Positions 1-7,297 of a DNA stretch of 35,930 nucleotides are shown here, one piece after another (the first letter of the stretch is position 1; the number at the start of each line of letters is the position of its first letter). Position numbers and translations under genes: made by a program. The notes below the pieces were generated by a model, which was given only the letters and a program-made list of their open reading frames with translations, was not told the DNA's origin and made no database searches. The DNA comes from a bacterium (lineage in GTDB: Bacteria; Cyanobacteriota; Vampirovibrionia; Gastranaerophilales; Gastranaerophilaceae), in assembly GCA_017482685.1 (NCBI GenBank), contig JAFUMP010000027.1:1-35930 (forward strand), written 5' to 3'.

Positions 1-231
1 CAAATCATCCCTACTTACTATAACAATAAACCTGAGTGGGCAAGATTAATGAGACAAGCAATCAGAACATCTGAAGCATACTTCAACTCTGATAGAATGG
101 TAATCGAATACTATAACAGATTGTATGCTCCAATCGCACACGACGATTGTTCTGCTGGTGAAAAGAAAAAAGAAATGAACATTTCTGAAACACCAACTTT
201 TGATGCTTGGACTTATTCAAATATCAAATAA
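1..231 (+). CDS. glgP: alpha-glucan (glycogen) phosphorylase, C-terminal end only
   Basis: This is the last 76 residues of a gene whose start lies outside the window; the frame is open from base 1. The protein would release glucose-1-phosphate from glycogen-like glucan in the cytoplasm. The sequence shows the end of the GT35 fold: IIPTYYN, then a tryptophan helix, then FNSDRMVIEYYNRLYAP, which matches the family's 'F...RMv.eY...lY' ending. The catalytic PLP-binding part is not visible. A perfect hairpin terminator follows, and the convergent next gene is a GT5 synthase-like protein, so storage-glucan breakdown and synthesis may sit together. Identification rests on a short C-terminus, so it is good but not certain. 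Confidence 0.75.
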   Translation, partial: QIIPTYYNNKPEWARLMRQAIRTSEAYFNSDRMVIEYYNRLYAPIAHDDCSAGEKKKEMNISETPTFDAWTYSNIK

Positions 232-241
232 CATTAAATGT

Positions 242-280
242 AAAAAAAAGGCTTTGAGATTAATCTCAAAGCCTTTTTTT
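242..280. terminator. bidirectional rho-independent terminator
   Basis: A perfect 12-bp inverted repeat (250-261 with 262-273, GGCTTTGAGATT and its complement) is flanked by A-runs on the left and T-runs on the right. It can stop transcription of the phosphorylase gene from the left and of the GT5-like gene from the right. Confidence 0.9.
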
Positions 281-288
281 TATTATTT

Positions 289-2289
289 TTATATTAATTC
301 TTCATAAATTTGATTATATTTTTCCAAAATTTCAAAACTCCAAGAAGAATCATATTTTAGACAATTTTTAATCAATAAATTCCAACTATTTGAATTACTT
401 TGGTACAAATTCAAAGCTTTTAAAAGCGGAGCCAAAAACAAAGCATTACTATCTTCATCAGCTAAAAGACTTTGTTTTGTTTTAAACCCACAACCTTCTG
501 AAATATCATCAAAAATATCTGAAATGTTATCGTTCAATAAACCATTTCTTGAAGCAACTGGAACACATCCATAATTCATAGCAATTAAATGTATATTATC
601 ACTAAAATTAGCCCGTCTTGGTAATAAAATCATATCAGATGAAGCCAAAAATTTTGGTAAATTTATATCTGCATCGACAAAAACCCAACGTCCATTAAAA
701 TATTTATTATCCTCTAAAAATTTTATCCAATTTTTTATGAAATTAATTTTTAAGCCATCTTTAATACATATAATAACTTGAATATTTTTATGAAGCTCAA
801 ATAGTTTTAATATCGTATTAAACAAAATATCGACACCACTAGCAAAAATTTCAGCAGAAAGATTTGCAAACAAAAGCGGAGCTTGATAAAAAGAATCTAA
901 CGAGCCTACAATATTAACATTTTCATTTTTAAACAAAGTCGGATCTACAAAATTTGTCTTTATCCTATCAATACTAAATTCTTTTATCAAAGCTTGCTTA
1001 TTTTTACTACGATTTTCTCTAAAATTATCAAGGCTAAATTCATGATATATTTTACGAGTATTTTCTCTTGGATAATCATTTTTATCACATCCTAAAGATA
1101 TATATTCGCTTTTTTTAGAAGTTTTTTCAATATATTTAAACATTTTTCCAGATAAAATTGGCTTTTCAAAAACTTCATCATAATATGTTTTAGATATAGT
1201 TGCCCAAAAATCAGATTTTTTTAAAGAATAAATCATTGGATTAAAATACAATTCTTCTCCATAAGAAATATTTGGGAAAATCTGCATTATCCGAGCATTT
1301 AACCTATTGAAAATAATATTTTCATCAATTTCTTCGCCTTTATCAACATATTTTCTAAATTTATAATAATTCATGTAAATAAAATTCAAACACTCTTTCA
1401 TTTGATAAAAACGCTTAGAATTATGTAAATTAAACAATCTTGCTAGATATTTCTTTATTAATGAATCTGATGTAATCTTTTTTAAAGCTTTTTTATCCGC
1501 TAAATTTATCGCAGCCCAAAATGCTTCAGACTTAGCTATATCAATTTGTGTAAAATCTTTTATTATCTGCAAAACTTTTATTCTTGAATACAAATTTGTT
1601 TCAAATTCACCACCTAAATAATATGGAATATTTTCACAATGCACAATATCAGGATAAAAATTTTCTTTACCCATTTTTTTTATAGCAATACGAGCTGCTT
1701 TTACCAATGGTGCTAAATAATATAAACGAGAAAGCTCCACAACAGATTTTAGCCCAGAAAAAATTGGAGAATAAATACCGTAGACCTGAATATTCGTATT
1801 ATTTTTAGGGAATTTATATACAACTGCCGTTTGAATTTTATTTTGAATAAAAAAATCAAATGATATAGATGTTTTTTCTAAAACTTTTGTTTTTTCTCCA
1901 TATTCAATCACCAGTTTTTGAGAAGGAGTAAACTCAGAATCAACATTTATAATTGGAATCAAAACCCTAATATCTTTATCAGGATATTGCTTTTGCATTT
2001 GAAGAATGTATTCTAAAGGCCCATCATTTCGTGAAGAATTTGGAGTAAATGGCGGACAATCCAATGTTAAATATATAATATTAGTAAAATTTTTCTGTAT
2101 TTTTTCTCGTATTAATGCATTACAATTTTTTCTAATATAACGAAAATACATTTTTAAATCATATAAATAATCTCTTTTATCTTTAAAGACAATATCATCT
2201 ATATCCTCAATTTTTTCCATAAAAATAGAGTCTAGATCATTTCCATGAGATGCAGTCGTATATAAATCCTGATTTTCTGATTCATCCAT
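289..2289 (-). CDS. glycogen/starch-synthase-like glycosyltransferase (GT5, divergent)
   Basis: A 666-aa protein that resembles GT5 glycogen/starch synthases, which extend alpha-1,4-glucan from ADP- or UDP-glucose. It shows GT5 landmarks: an N-terminal strand ending in a P-rich loop (residues about 75-90, in the place of the KxGGL donor-binding loop), FWATISKTYYDEVFEKP (compare 'vnTVSptYa.Ei'), a GT-B C-terminal half with LPKFLASSDMILLPRRAN, then NYGCVPVASRNGLLND, and a SWSFEILEKYNQIYEEL tail like the family's 'fSW...a..Y...Y'. The usual KTGGL is not recognisable (SSRNDGPLEY stands there), and the protein is longer than the typical 480-500 aa, so donor or activity may differ. It converges on the phosphorylase gene. 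No Shine-Dalgarno is seen before the ATG. Confidence 0.68.
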   Translation of the reverse strand: MDESENQDLYTTASHGNDLDSIFMEKIEDIDDIVFKDKRDYLYDLKMYFRYIRKNCNALIREKIQKNFTNIIYLTLDCPPFTPNSSRNDGPLEYILQMQKQYPDKDIRVLIPIINVDSEFTPSQKLVIEYGEKTKVLEKTSISFDFFIQNKIQTAVVYKFPKNNTNIQVYGIYSPIFSGLKSVVELSRLYYLAPLVKAARIAIKKMGKENFYPDIVHCENIPYYLGGEFETNLYSRIKVLQIIKDFTQIDIAKSEAFWAAINLADKKALKKITSDSLIKKYLARLFNLHNSKRFYQMKECLNFIYMNYYKFRKYVDKGEEIDENIIFNRLNARIMQIFPNISYGEELYFNPMIYSLKKSDFWATISKTYYDEVFEKPILSGKMFKYIEKTSKKSEYISLGCDKNDYPRENTRKIYHEFSLDNFRENRSKNKQALIKEFSIDRIKTNFVDPTLFKNENVNIVGSLDSFYQAPLLFANLSAEIFASGVDILFNTILKLFELHKNIQVIICIKDGLKINFIKNWIKFLEDNKYFNGRWVFVDADINLPKFLASSDMILLPRRANFSDNIHLIAMNYGCVPVASRNGLLNDNISDIFDDISEGCGFKTKQSLLADEDSNALFLAPLLKALNLYQSNSNSWNLLIKNCLKYDSSWSFEILEKYNQIYEELI

Positions 2290-2295
2290 AGATTT

Positions 2296-2324
2296 AAATT
2301 AGCATGTTATAAAACGTAAATCAA
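2296..2324 (-). promoter_or_regulatory. promoter of the GT5-like gene, leaderless geometry
   Basis: On the minus strand a TTGATT (-35) is followed after 17 nt by TAATTT, preceded by TGC (extended -10). Only six bases then separate the -10 box from the ATG at 2289, so the transcript would begin at or next to the start codon. The hexamer match is moderate. Confidence 0.45.
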
Positions 2325-2378
2325 GTTTAATTGATAGAATTTAGCAAAAGAATTAGCAAAATTTTTTTTTACAGACTT

Positions 2379-2384
2379 TATAAT
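2379..2384 (+). promoter_or_regulatory. -10 box TATAAT just before the ATG of the HExxH gene
   Basis: A perfect TATAAT ends four bases before the ATG at 2389, and no Shine-Dalgarno is present. A start site 5-7 nt past the box would give a leaderless mRNA. No convincing -35 at 17 nt is seen. Confidence 0.45.
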
Positions 2385-2388
2385 AAAT

Positions 2389-3210
2389 ATGAATAAAATA
2401 CACCCTAACGCTACTTTTTCATACAATTTAATCAAAGGCTCTTTAGAAAAACGACGCCAACTTGTTTCTGAATTAAATGAAAGATTCTTTGATTCAATTC
2501 AACAATCAATAAATAGTGGAAAAAGAACAAAACTTGGAGATTTAAAAAAAATTTATCAAGAAATACTTCCTGAAAAGAAAAATATTTTAATCTCTAAAAT
2601 TAACAGTAATAGTATTTTCGCAGGAGCTTCAAATTATACTTATGATGATTACTCTGGGGACATAACAGGAGTTACAATAGAAATCCCTATCAAAAATTCT
2701 CGAATTGAAATGAAATCTTTACCTACTATTATGCATGAAAACACACACGTACTTACAACTCTTGCACAACCAAAACATACAGCTTTAACACAAAAATTAA
2801 ATAAGCAAGGCTTATTAAGAAACGACTATGATAATTGGTATCAAGATTATTTATATAAAGAAGAAAATATAAATGAAGATTATAGTGAAAACGATATGAT
2901 TACCAATATTATAGAAGCTACTAAAAAATTTTTATCAGGGAAATCTCTAAAAGATAAAATCCATTATTTACAAGATGCAAGATACCAACTAGAACAAGAG
3001 GTAGATGCTTATGCTGAAGAGCTAAAATTCGCTAAAAGACTCGAACAGGTTGGAATAAAACTTGATGAAGAAGATCTTATAAATGGTAATGAAATTTACT
3101 TATTTAAAACAAAAATTGATATTCTAAAAAAAATGATAGCAGATTTAATTTCTAAAAAACGTCAAAAAAACTTTGAAAAATACGGACATATTAATAAATT
3201 TAGACTCTAA
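2389..3210 (+). CDS. putative zinc-metallopeptidase-like protein (HExxH), function unknown
   Basis: A 273-aa protein that I do not recognise as a named family. It has a clear HExxH in IMHENTHVL (H116, E117, H120), the zinc-binding core of gluzincin/metzincin peptidases. A helix with LEQEVDAYAEE follows about 85 residues later (E204, D206, E210), where gluzincins carry their third ligand. This E-x-D-A-Y-A-E pattern after an HE-x-x-H resembles minigluzincin-type peptidases. There is no signal peptide or membrane segment, so it would act in the cytoplasm unless exported another way. It stands alone, divergent from the GT5-like gene and convergent with the broken XRE gene. Zinc binding is inferred from motif only; a chance HExxH cannot be excluded, though the second acidic helix argues against chance. 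Confidence 0.6.
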   Translation: MNKIHPNATFSYNLIKGSLEKRRQLVSELNERFFDSIQQSINSGKRTKLGDLKKIYQEILPEKKNILISKINSNSIFAGASNYTYDDYSGDITGVTIEIPIKNSRIEMKSLPTIMHENTHVLTTLAQPKHTALTQKLNKQGLLRNDYDNWYQDYLYKEENINEDYSENDMITNIIEATKKFLSGKSLKDKIHYLQDARYQLEQEVDAYAEELKFAKRLEQVGIKLDEEDLINGNEIYLFKTKIDILKKMIADLISKKRQKNFEKYGHINKFRL

Positions 3211-3214
3211 TATA

Positions 3215-3529
3215 TTATTTAATTGCTAAATAAAATTTATAAATATTACCTAAAAGCTCTTCATCATTATTTATTGCAGAAAATAATTCCTCTTTTATTT
3301 CAGCATTAGTTTTTTGCAATGGAAATTTATACAGCTCATACGGCTCTATTCCAAAGATATTAACTAATTTTTCAAAATTTTCAAAAGAAGGAGCAAATTT
3401 ACCATTCTCAATATAACTAATATTAGCAGTCCCTATTCCCAATTTTTCTGCTAATTGTTCTTGAGTAATTTTTTTTGATTATCGCAAATCCCTAATTCTT
3501 TGTCCTAAAAGTTTTTTTAATTTACTCAT
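3215..3529 (-). pseudogene. XRE-family HTH regulator interrupted by an in-frame stop
   Basis: Read from ATG 3529 (Shine-Dalgarno AGAGG a few bases upstream), the frame gives MSKLKKLLGQRIRDLR, then TAA at 3479-3481, then SKKITQEQLAEKLGIG and on through YIENGKFAPSFENFEKL to the end at 3215. Without the stop this is a textbook 104-aa Cro/C1-type helix-turn-helix protein: helix 1, TQEQLAEKLG, recognition helix, then a short acidic C-terminal tail. A single base change (AAA or CAA to TAA) explains the break. A fragment restarted at the TTG at 3442 would lack helices 1-2 and is unlikely to bind DNA. It is divergent from the secreted protein gene at 3697, which it may once have controlled. A sequencing error at this base is the other explanation. 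Confidence 0.75.
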
Positions 3530-3612
3530 TTTAATCCTCTTTTTTATTATTAAAGAAAAAACACTTAAAAATAATCCTATACAAGCATATATTTTTACAC
3601 TTTTTATACAGC

Positions 3613-3641
3613 TTGACAGTATATATTTACTATGCTACTAT
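3613..3641 (+). promoter_or_regulatory. sigma70-type promoter of the small secreted protein
   Basis: TTGACA (3613-3618), a 17-nt spacer and TACTAT (3636-3641), close to the consensus housekeeping promoter. It lies between the divergent XRE gene and the secreted-protein gene and leaves a 5' leader of about 50 nt. Confidence 0.75.
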
Positions 3642-3696
3642 ATAAGTCAGTTGGAATAATCCAGTATAACAGTAAATAAGTATGAGAGGAAAAATT

Positions 3697-4143
3697 ATGT
3701 TTAAAAAAGGCTTATTACTTCTTGGTATTACTTGTTGTGTATTACCAGCTTTAGCAGCTGATTGGGTACAAGTCTCACATAACAAATATGTAGATTCAGC
3801 AAGTATCAGACCTTCAAACGCTTATGGTACATTTACTTTTAAAGCAAAAGCTATCGCCGATGGCGTTCCTTTTGAAAATCACAATGGCCGTGACGTATGG
3901 CAAGTTAATGGCGATATGTACGTTAACTGTAGAAGCGGATATTTAAGAGAAATTTCATACAGTATGTATGATTCAAATAACAGACTTATCCACTCAAACA
4001 AAGCTTCTGGTAATGATTGGAGAAACGTAGGACCAAGCTCTCCAGTACATGATATGTATGAATATGTATGTAGAGTATCTGATCGTTATGATTGGAGAAG
4101 ATACGACAGAGCTCCACATTATTACTACAAATGGTGGTATTAG
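3697..4143 (+). CDS. small secreted protein, surface-adhesin-E-like
   Basis: A 148-aa exported protein. The start is placed at ATG 3697 because GAGAGG sits 7 nt upstream; an ATG at 3682 lies before that site. The N-terminus is a clear Sec signal peptide (MFKKG, hydrophobic core, PALAAD cleavage region near residue 21). The mature part begins with a W, has KYVDSASI, and two cysteines in YVNCRSGY and YEYVCRVS that may pair. This pattern (W...yvD..Si......nC) resembles the short periplasmic/surface Adhesin_E-type domains, but the match is from memory of the pattern. The C-terminus is rich in Y, W and R. It has its own strong promoter and terminator, so it is a single-gene unit. Function is not known. 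Confidence 0.7.
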   Translation: MFKKGLLLLGITCCVLPALAADWVQVSHNKYVDSASIRPSNAYGTFTFKAKAIADGVPFENHNGRDVWQVNGDMYVNCRSGYLREISYSMYDSNNRLIHSNKASGNDWRNVGPSSPVHDMYEYVCRVSDRYDWRRYDRAPHYYYKWWY

Positions 4144-4186
4144 CGCAAAACTTATACAACTCATTTTAATTAATGAGGATGAACCA

Positions 4187-4216
4187 AAGAGGGTACATGC
4201 TAGCCCTCTTTTTTTT
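4187..4216 (+). terminator. rho-independent terminator
   Basis: AAGAGGG (4187-4193) pairs with CCCTCTT (4204-4210), and a run of T follows. It ends the secreted-protein unit. Confidence 0.85.
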
Positions 4217-4305
4217 GCTAATTTTTAGAAAAAAAACCAACTGGAAAAACTTAATACAATGTATTATTATATAATTATAGATTTTTTGAGGAGAGGTTTT
4301 AAATA

Positions 4306-6876
4306 ATGTTTAAAAATATATTCTTTACAGTTATTGCATTTAGCTTTTCAATTGCAAGCTGGGCTGCTGATTTTACAATACATAATCTTCCTAGTGGACA
4401 AACTTTAATTATTCAAGAAATACATTCTAACCCGATAGTAACAATTGACACCTGGGTTAAAACAGGATCTATAAATGAAACGGAATCAAATTCTGGTGTT
4501 TCGCATTTTCTAGAACACTTATTTTTTAAAGGAACTAAAAAGCATCCAAAAGGAGAGTTTGACAGAATCTTAGAAGCCAAAGGAGCAATAGTTAATGCCG
4601 CAACAAGCAAGGATTTTACTCATTATTACGTAACAATTCCTTCTAAAGATTTTGATACCGCATTGGAATTACACTCTGATATGATTTTAAATCCACAAAT
4701 TCCTCGTAAAGAATTAGAACAAGAACGAAAAGTTGTATTAGAAGAAATTTCATTATCTAAAGCAAGACCCGAAAAAATTGCTTACGAAAAAATGAATAAC
4801 ATGCTATATACAAATCATCCATATAAAAGAACAGTTCTAGGCTCTACAAATGTAATTTCAAATATTAGCAGAGATGAAATCTTAGAATATTTTAACGAAT
4901 ACTATACACCATCCAATATGACAACAGTAGTAATCGGAGATATTAACACAGAAGATGTAATAAAAAAAATTACTCAAAATTTTAACACTACAGCTAAAAA
5001 AAGAACAAAAAAAATATACAAAAAAGATGTAAAAATAACTTCACAAAAACGTAATATTGAATATATCCAAGCAAACAGTGGTTACGTAATGATAGGCTTC
5101 AAAGGAACTGATATATCAAACAAAGATGTCTACGCACTTGATGTTTTATCAACAATATTAGCTGACGGTAAATCTTCAATACTAAATCAAACTCTTAAAG
5201 AACAAAAAGGCATTGTATCAAATATAAGTGCAAGTAACGCTACATTTAAAGATGACGGCATTTTTATAATAAGTGCAAACTTTGTTCCTACTAATGCAGA
5301 AAAAGTAGAGATATCTATATTTAAAGAATTAGAAAAAATCCAAAAATACGGAGTAACAGAAGAAAACCTAAATACTGCAAAAAAATTAATAGAACAAGAA
5401 ACGTATTTTTCAAAAGAATCAACATCTGATATTGCTTTTCAACTAGGCTATTATATGACTATTGCTAATAATATCGATTTCTACAACAATTATATTAATA
5501 ATATAAAAAAGGTTTCTTTATCAGATATACAAGCTGTAGCAAAAAAATATTTAGGCGCCGAAAAATCAGTTATATCATTAGTTTTACCTAATAATTTAGA
5601 AAAAGAAGTAAAAAAAATAAATACAAATCAAAACTACAAAAAGATATCTGAAAAAGATGGTATTGAAAAATATCAAACTGACAATAATTTAACATTTTTA
5701 GTAAATAAACATAACAATAACGATATTGTAGCAATTAGCATTTTTGCTAAAGGTGGAAAATTTCTTGAAAACACAAAAGGCGAAGGAACTTTGCTTCAAG
5801 AATTACTATTAAAAGGTACAAAAAAGTATTCTGCTCAAGAACTTGCATTATTAATGGAAGAAAATGGTATCAATATTTATCCTGAATGTTCAGATGATTA
5901 TTTTCAAATAAATATAAAAACCACTGTTCCACAAATTGAACTAACATTAGAAATTCTTGATGAAATATTTAACAATGCCCTGCTTGAAGAAAATGAAATA
6001 GAAAAGAAACGTACTGAAATTTTAAACAAAATAAAACAAAAGCGTGATATCCCAACTTATATCGCCACTGAAGACTTTATGACACTAATATATCCTAATA
6101 GTGTATACTCTCAAACCAATAAAATTATAGAAAAGACTTTACAACATATAACTAAAAACAATATTGTAGAATATTATAATAAAATTTTTGACGCAAAAAA
6201 CATCATAATATCCATAAATGGAAATGTTAACACTAATAAACTTATTCAAGATTTTGGAAATATTTTTAGAGATAAAAAACAGCCAAAATTTGAGTACAAT
6301 AATTACAAAGTAAACAAACTAACTGAACAAAAATCTTCTATCAAAACAATCAAAGATAACCATTCCGCTTGGCTTTTCTTAGGCTGGCAAGCGAGTGACG
6401 TTAAAAATAAAAAAGACTTTGTTACTTTAAAAATAATTAACACCATTTTAGGTGGTGGAATGAGCTCTCGAATTTATCAAAACCTTAGAGAAAAAGAAGG
6501 TTTAGCGTACCAACTTGGCTCAAATTACAGTGCTAAAGCTCTTGGTGGTATATTTTATACTTATATAGGAACAAATCCACAGTCAGTTTTATACTCTAAA
6601 GAAAAAATACTTCAAGAAATAGAAAAGCTTAAAATGGAATTTATTTCAGATACAGAACTTGAAAACGCCAAAGAAATGCTTAAAGGAAACTTTATCATTG
6701 CACAGGAAACAAATTTACAAAAAGCTAAAAATATTGGTAACTTAGAAACAATCGGATTAGGGTATGATTTTATGGACACATATATTAAAATGATTGATGA
6801 AATAAATGCATCAGATATTATAAGAGTTGCAAATAAATATTTTAATAACATCTATATTGAAGCTATCGTGAAATAA
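4306..6876 (+). CDS. secreted M16 (insulinase/pitrilysin-type) zinc peptidase, two fused M16 units
   Basis: An 856-aa exported peptidase. A signal peptide covers about residues 1-20 (ASWAAD). The first unit (about 22-430) carries the inverted zinc motif HFLEH (H67, E70, H71) and the distal glutamate in VLEEISLSK (E146/E147), spaced as in the family. The second unit (about 450-856) is degenerate at that site (LLQELLLKGT) but keeps the substrate-handling GGGMSSRIYQNLREKEGLAY motif. Many bacteria encode these two halves as neighbouring genes for an active and an inactive subunit; here they are one chain. It would degrade peptides in the periplasm or outside the cell. A GAGGAGAGG Shine-Dalgarno precedes the ATG, and TATAAT at 4270-4275 is a likely -10. 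No clear terminator follows; only an A/T inverted repeat is seen near 6933. Confidence 0.9.
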   Translation: MFKNIFFTVIAFSFSIASWAADFTIHNLPSGQTLIIQEIHSNPIVTIDTWVKTGSINETESNSGVSHFLEHLFFKGTKKHPKGEFDRILEAKGAIVNAATSKDFTHYYVTIPSKDFDTALELHSDMILNPQIPRKELEQERKVVLEEISLSKARPEKIAYEKMNNMLYTNHPYKRTVLGSTNVISNISRDEILEYFNEYYTPSNMTTVVIGDINTEDVIKKITQNFNTTAKKRTKKIYKKDVKITSQKRNIEYIQANSGYVMIGFKGTDISNKDVYALDVLSTILADGKSSILNQTLKEQKGIVSNISASNATFKDDGIFIISANFVPTNAEKVEISIFKELEKIQKYGVTEENLNTAKKLIEQETYFSKESTSDIAFQLGYYMTIANNIDFYNNYINNIKKVSLSDIQAVAKKYLGAEKSVISLVLPNNLEKEVKKINTNQNYKKISEKDGIEKYQTDNNLTFLVNKHNNNDIVAISIFAKGGKFLENTKGEGTLLQELLLKGTKKYSAQELALLMEENGINIYPECSDDYFQINIKTTVPQIELTLEILDEIFNNALLEENEIEKKRTEILNKIKQKRDIPTYIATEDFMTLIYPNSVYSQTNKIIEKTLQHITKNNIVEYYNKIFDAKNIIISINGNVNTNKLIQDFGNIFRDKKQPKFEYNNYKVNKLTEQKSSIKTIKDNHSAWLFLGWQASDVKNKKDFVTLKIINTILGGGMSSRIYQNLREKEGLAYQLGSNYSAKALGGIFYTYIGTNPQSVLYSKEKILQEIEKLKMEFISDTELENAKEMLKGNFIIAQETNLQKAKNIGNLETIGLGYDFMDTYIKMIDEINASDIIRVANKYFNNIYIEAIVK

Positions 6877-6995
6877 TAACCGAATTGTTAAGAAAACCTT
6901 TAATAATTTAATCATTTTTTACAAAATGTAACAAAATTTTTATTTTTTGAAATTTTGTAATTTAGTTTATCTTTATATTAATATAAGGAGTTTTT

Positions 6996-7280
6996 ATGGA
7001 TAGGCTAAATAATATAGCATTTTATGATTTTTCGTGGCGAAATAAATATGCACAAAATTACAATTTTGCATATAAACATGCCTTACAAGCACAGAATAAA
7101 ATCTCAAACGCTGAACATAGCGTCAATACATCCGGTACTGAACTTGAAAAATGGATGAAAGATTTAGAACGCTGGAAAAAGAAAACAGAAGACTATTCAA
7201 TCCTTGCTAAAAAAGAAGAACACCAACTCGAAGTAGAAAAGCAAAACAAAGTAGATAATAATATTAACTACCTAGCTTAA
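6996..7280 (+). CDS. small helical hypothetical protein
   Basis: A 94-aa protein with a good AAGGAG site before the ATG. The first 30 residues are aromatic (FYDFSWRNKYAQNYNF), and residues about 45-85 are strongly charged and predicted helical/coiled coil (LEKWMKDLERWKKKTEDY). No signal peptide or membrane segment. It ends 17 bases from the convergent end of fliD. I do not recognise it. Position next to fliD raises a possible flagellar role (chaperone-like size and charge), but nothing in the sequence shows this. Confidence 0.55.
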   Translation: MDRLNNIAFYDFSWRNKYAQNYNFAYKHALQAQNKISNAEHSVNTSGTELEKWMKDLERWKKKTEDYSILAKKEEHQLEVEKQNKVDNNINYLA

Positions 7281-7297
7281 ATTCATTTTTAAACAAA

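Noticed and set aside
3479..3481. Stop-codon recoding as explanation for the split XRE gene
   Set aside because: The stop is TAA, and many intact genes here (recG, truB, rpsA, rbfA) end in TAA, so it must work as a stop.
3682..3696. ATG at 3682 as the start of the small secreted protein
   Set aside because: The GAGAGG ribosome site lies between this ATG and the one at 3697, and the signal peptide starts naturally with MFKKG.
6929..6965. A/T inverted repeat after the M16 gene as a terminator
   Set aside because: CAAAATTT / AAATTTTG pairs only by A-T and could arise by chance in this composition; not strong enough to list.
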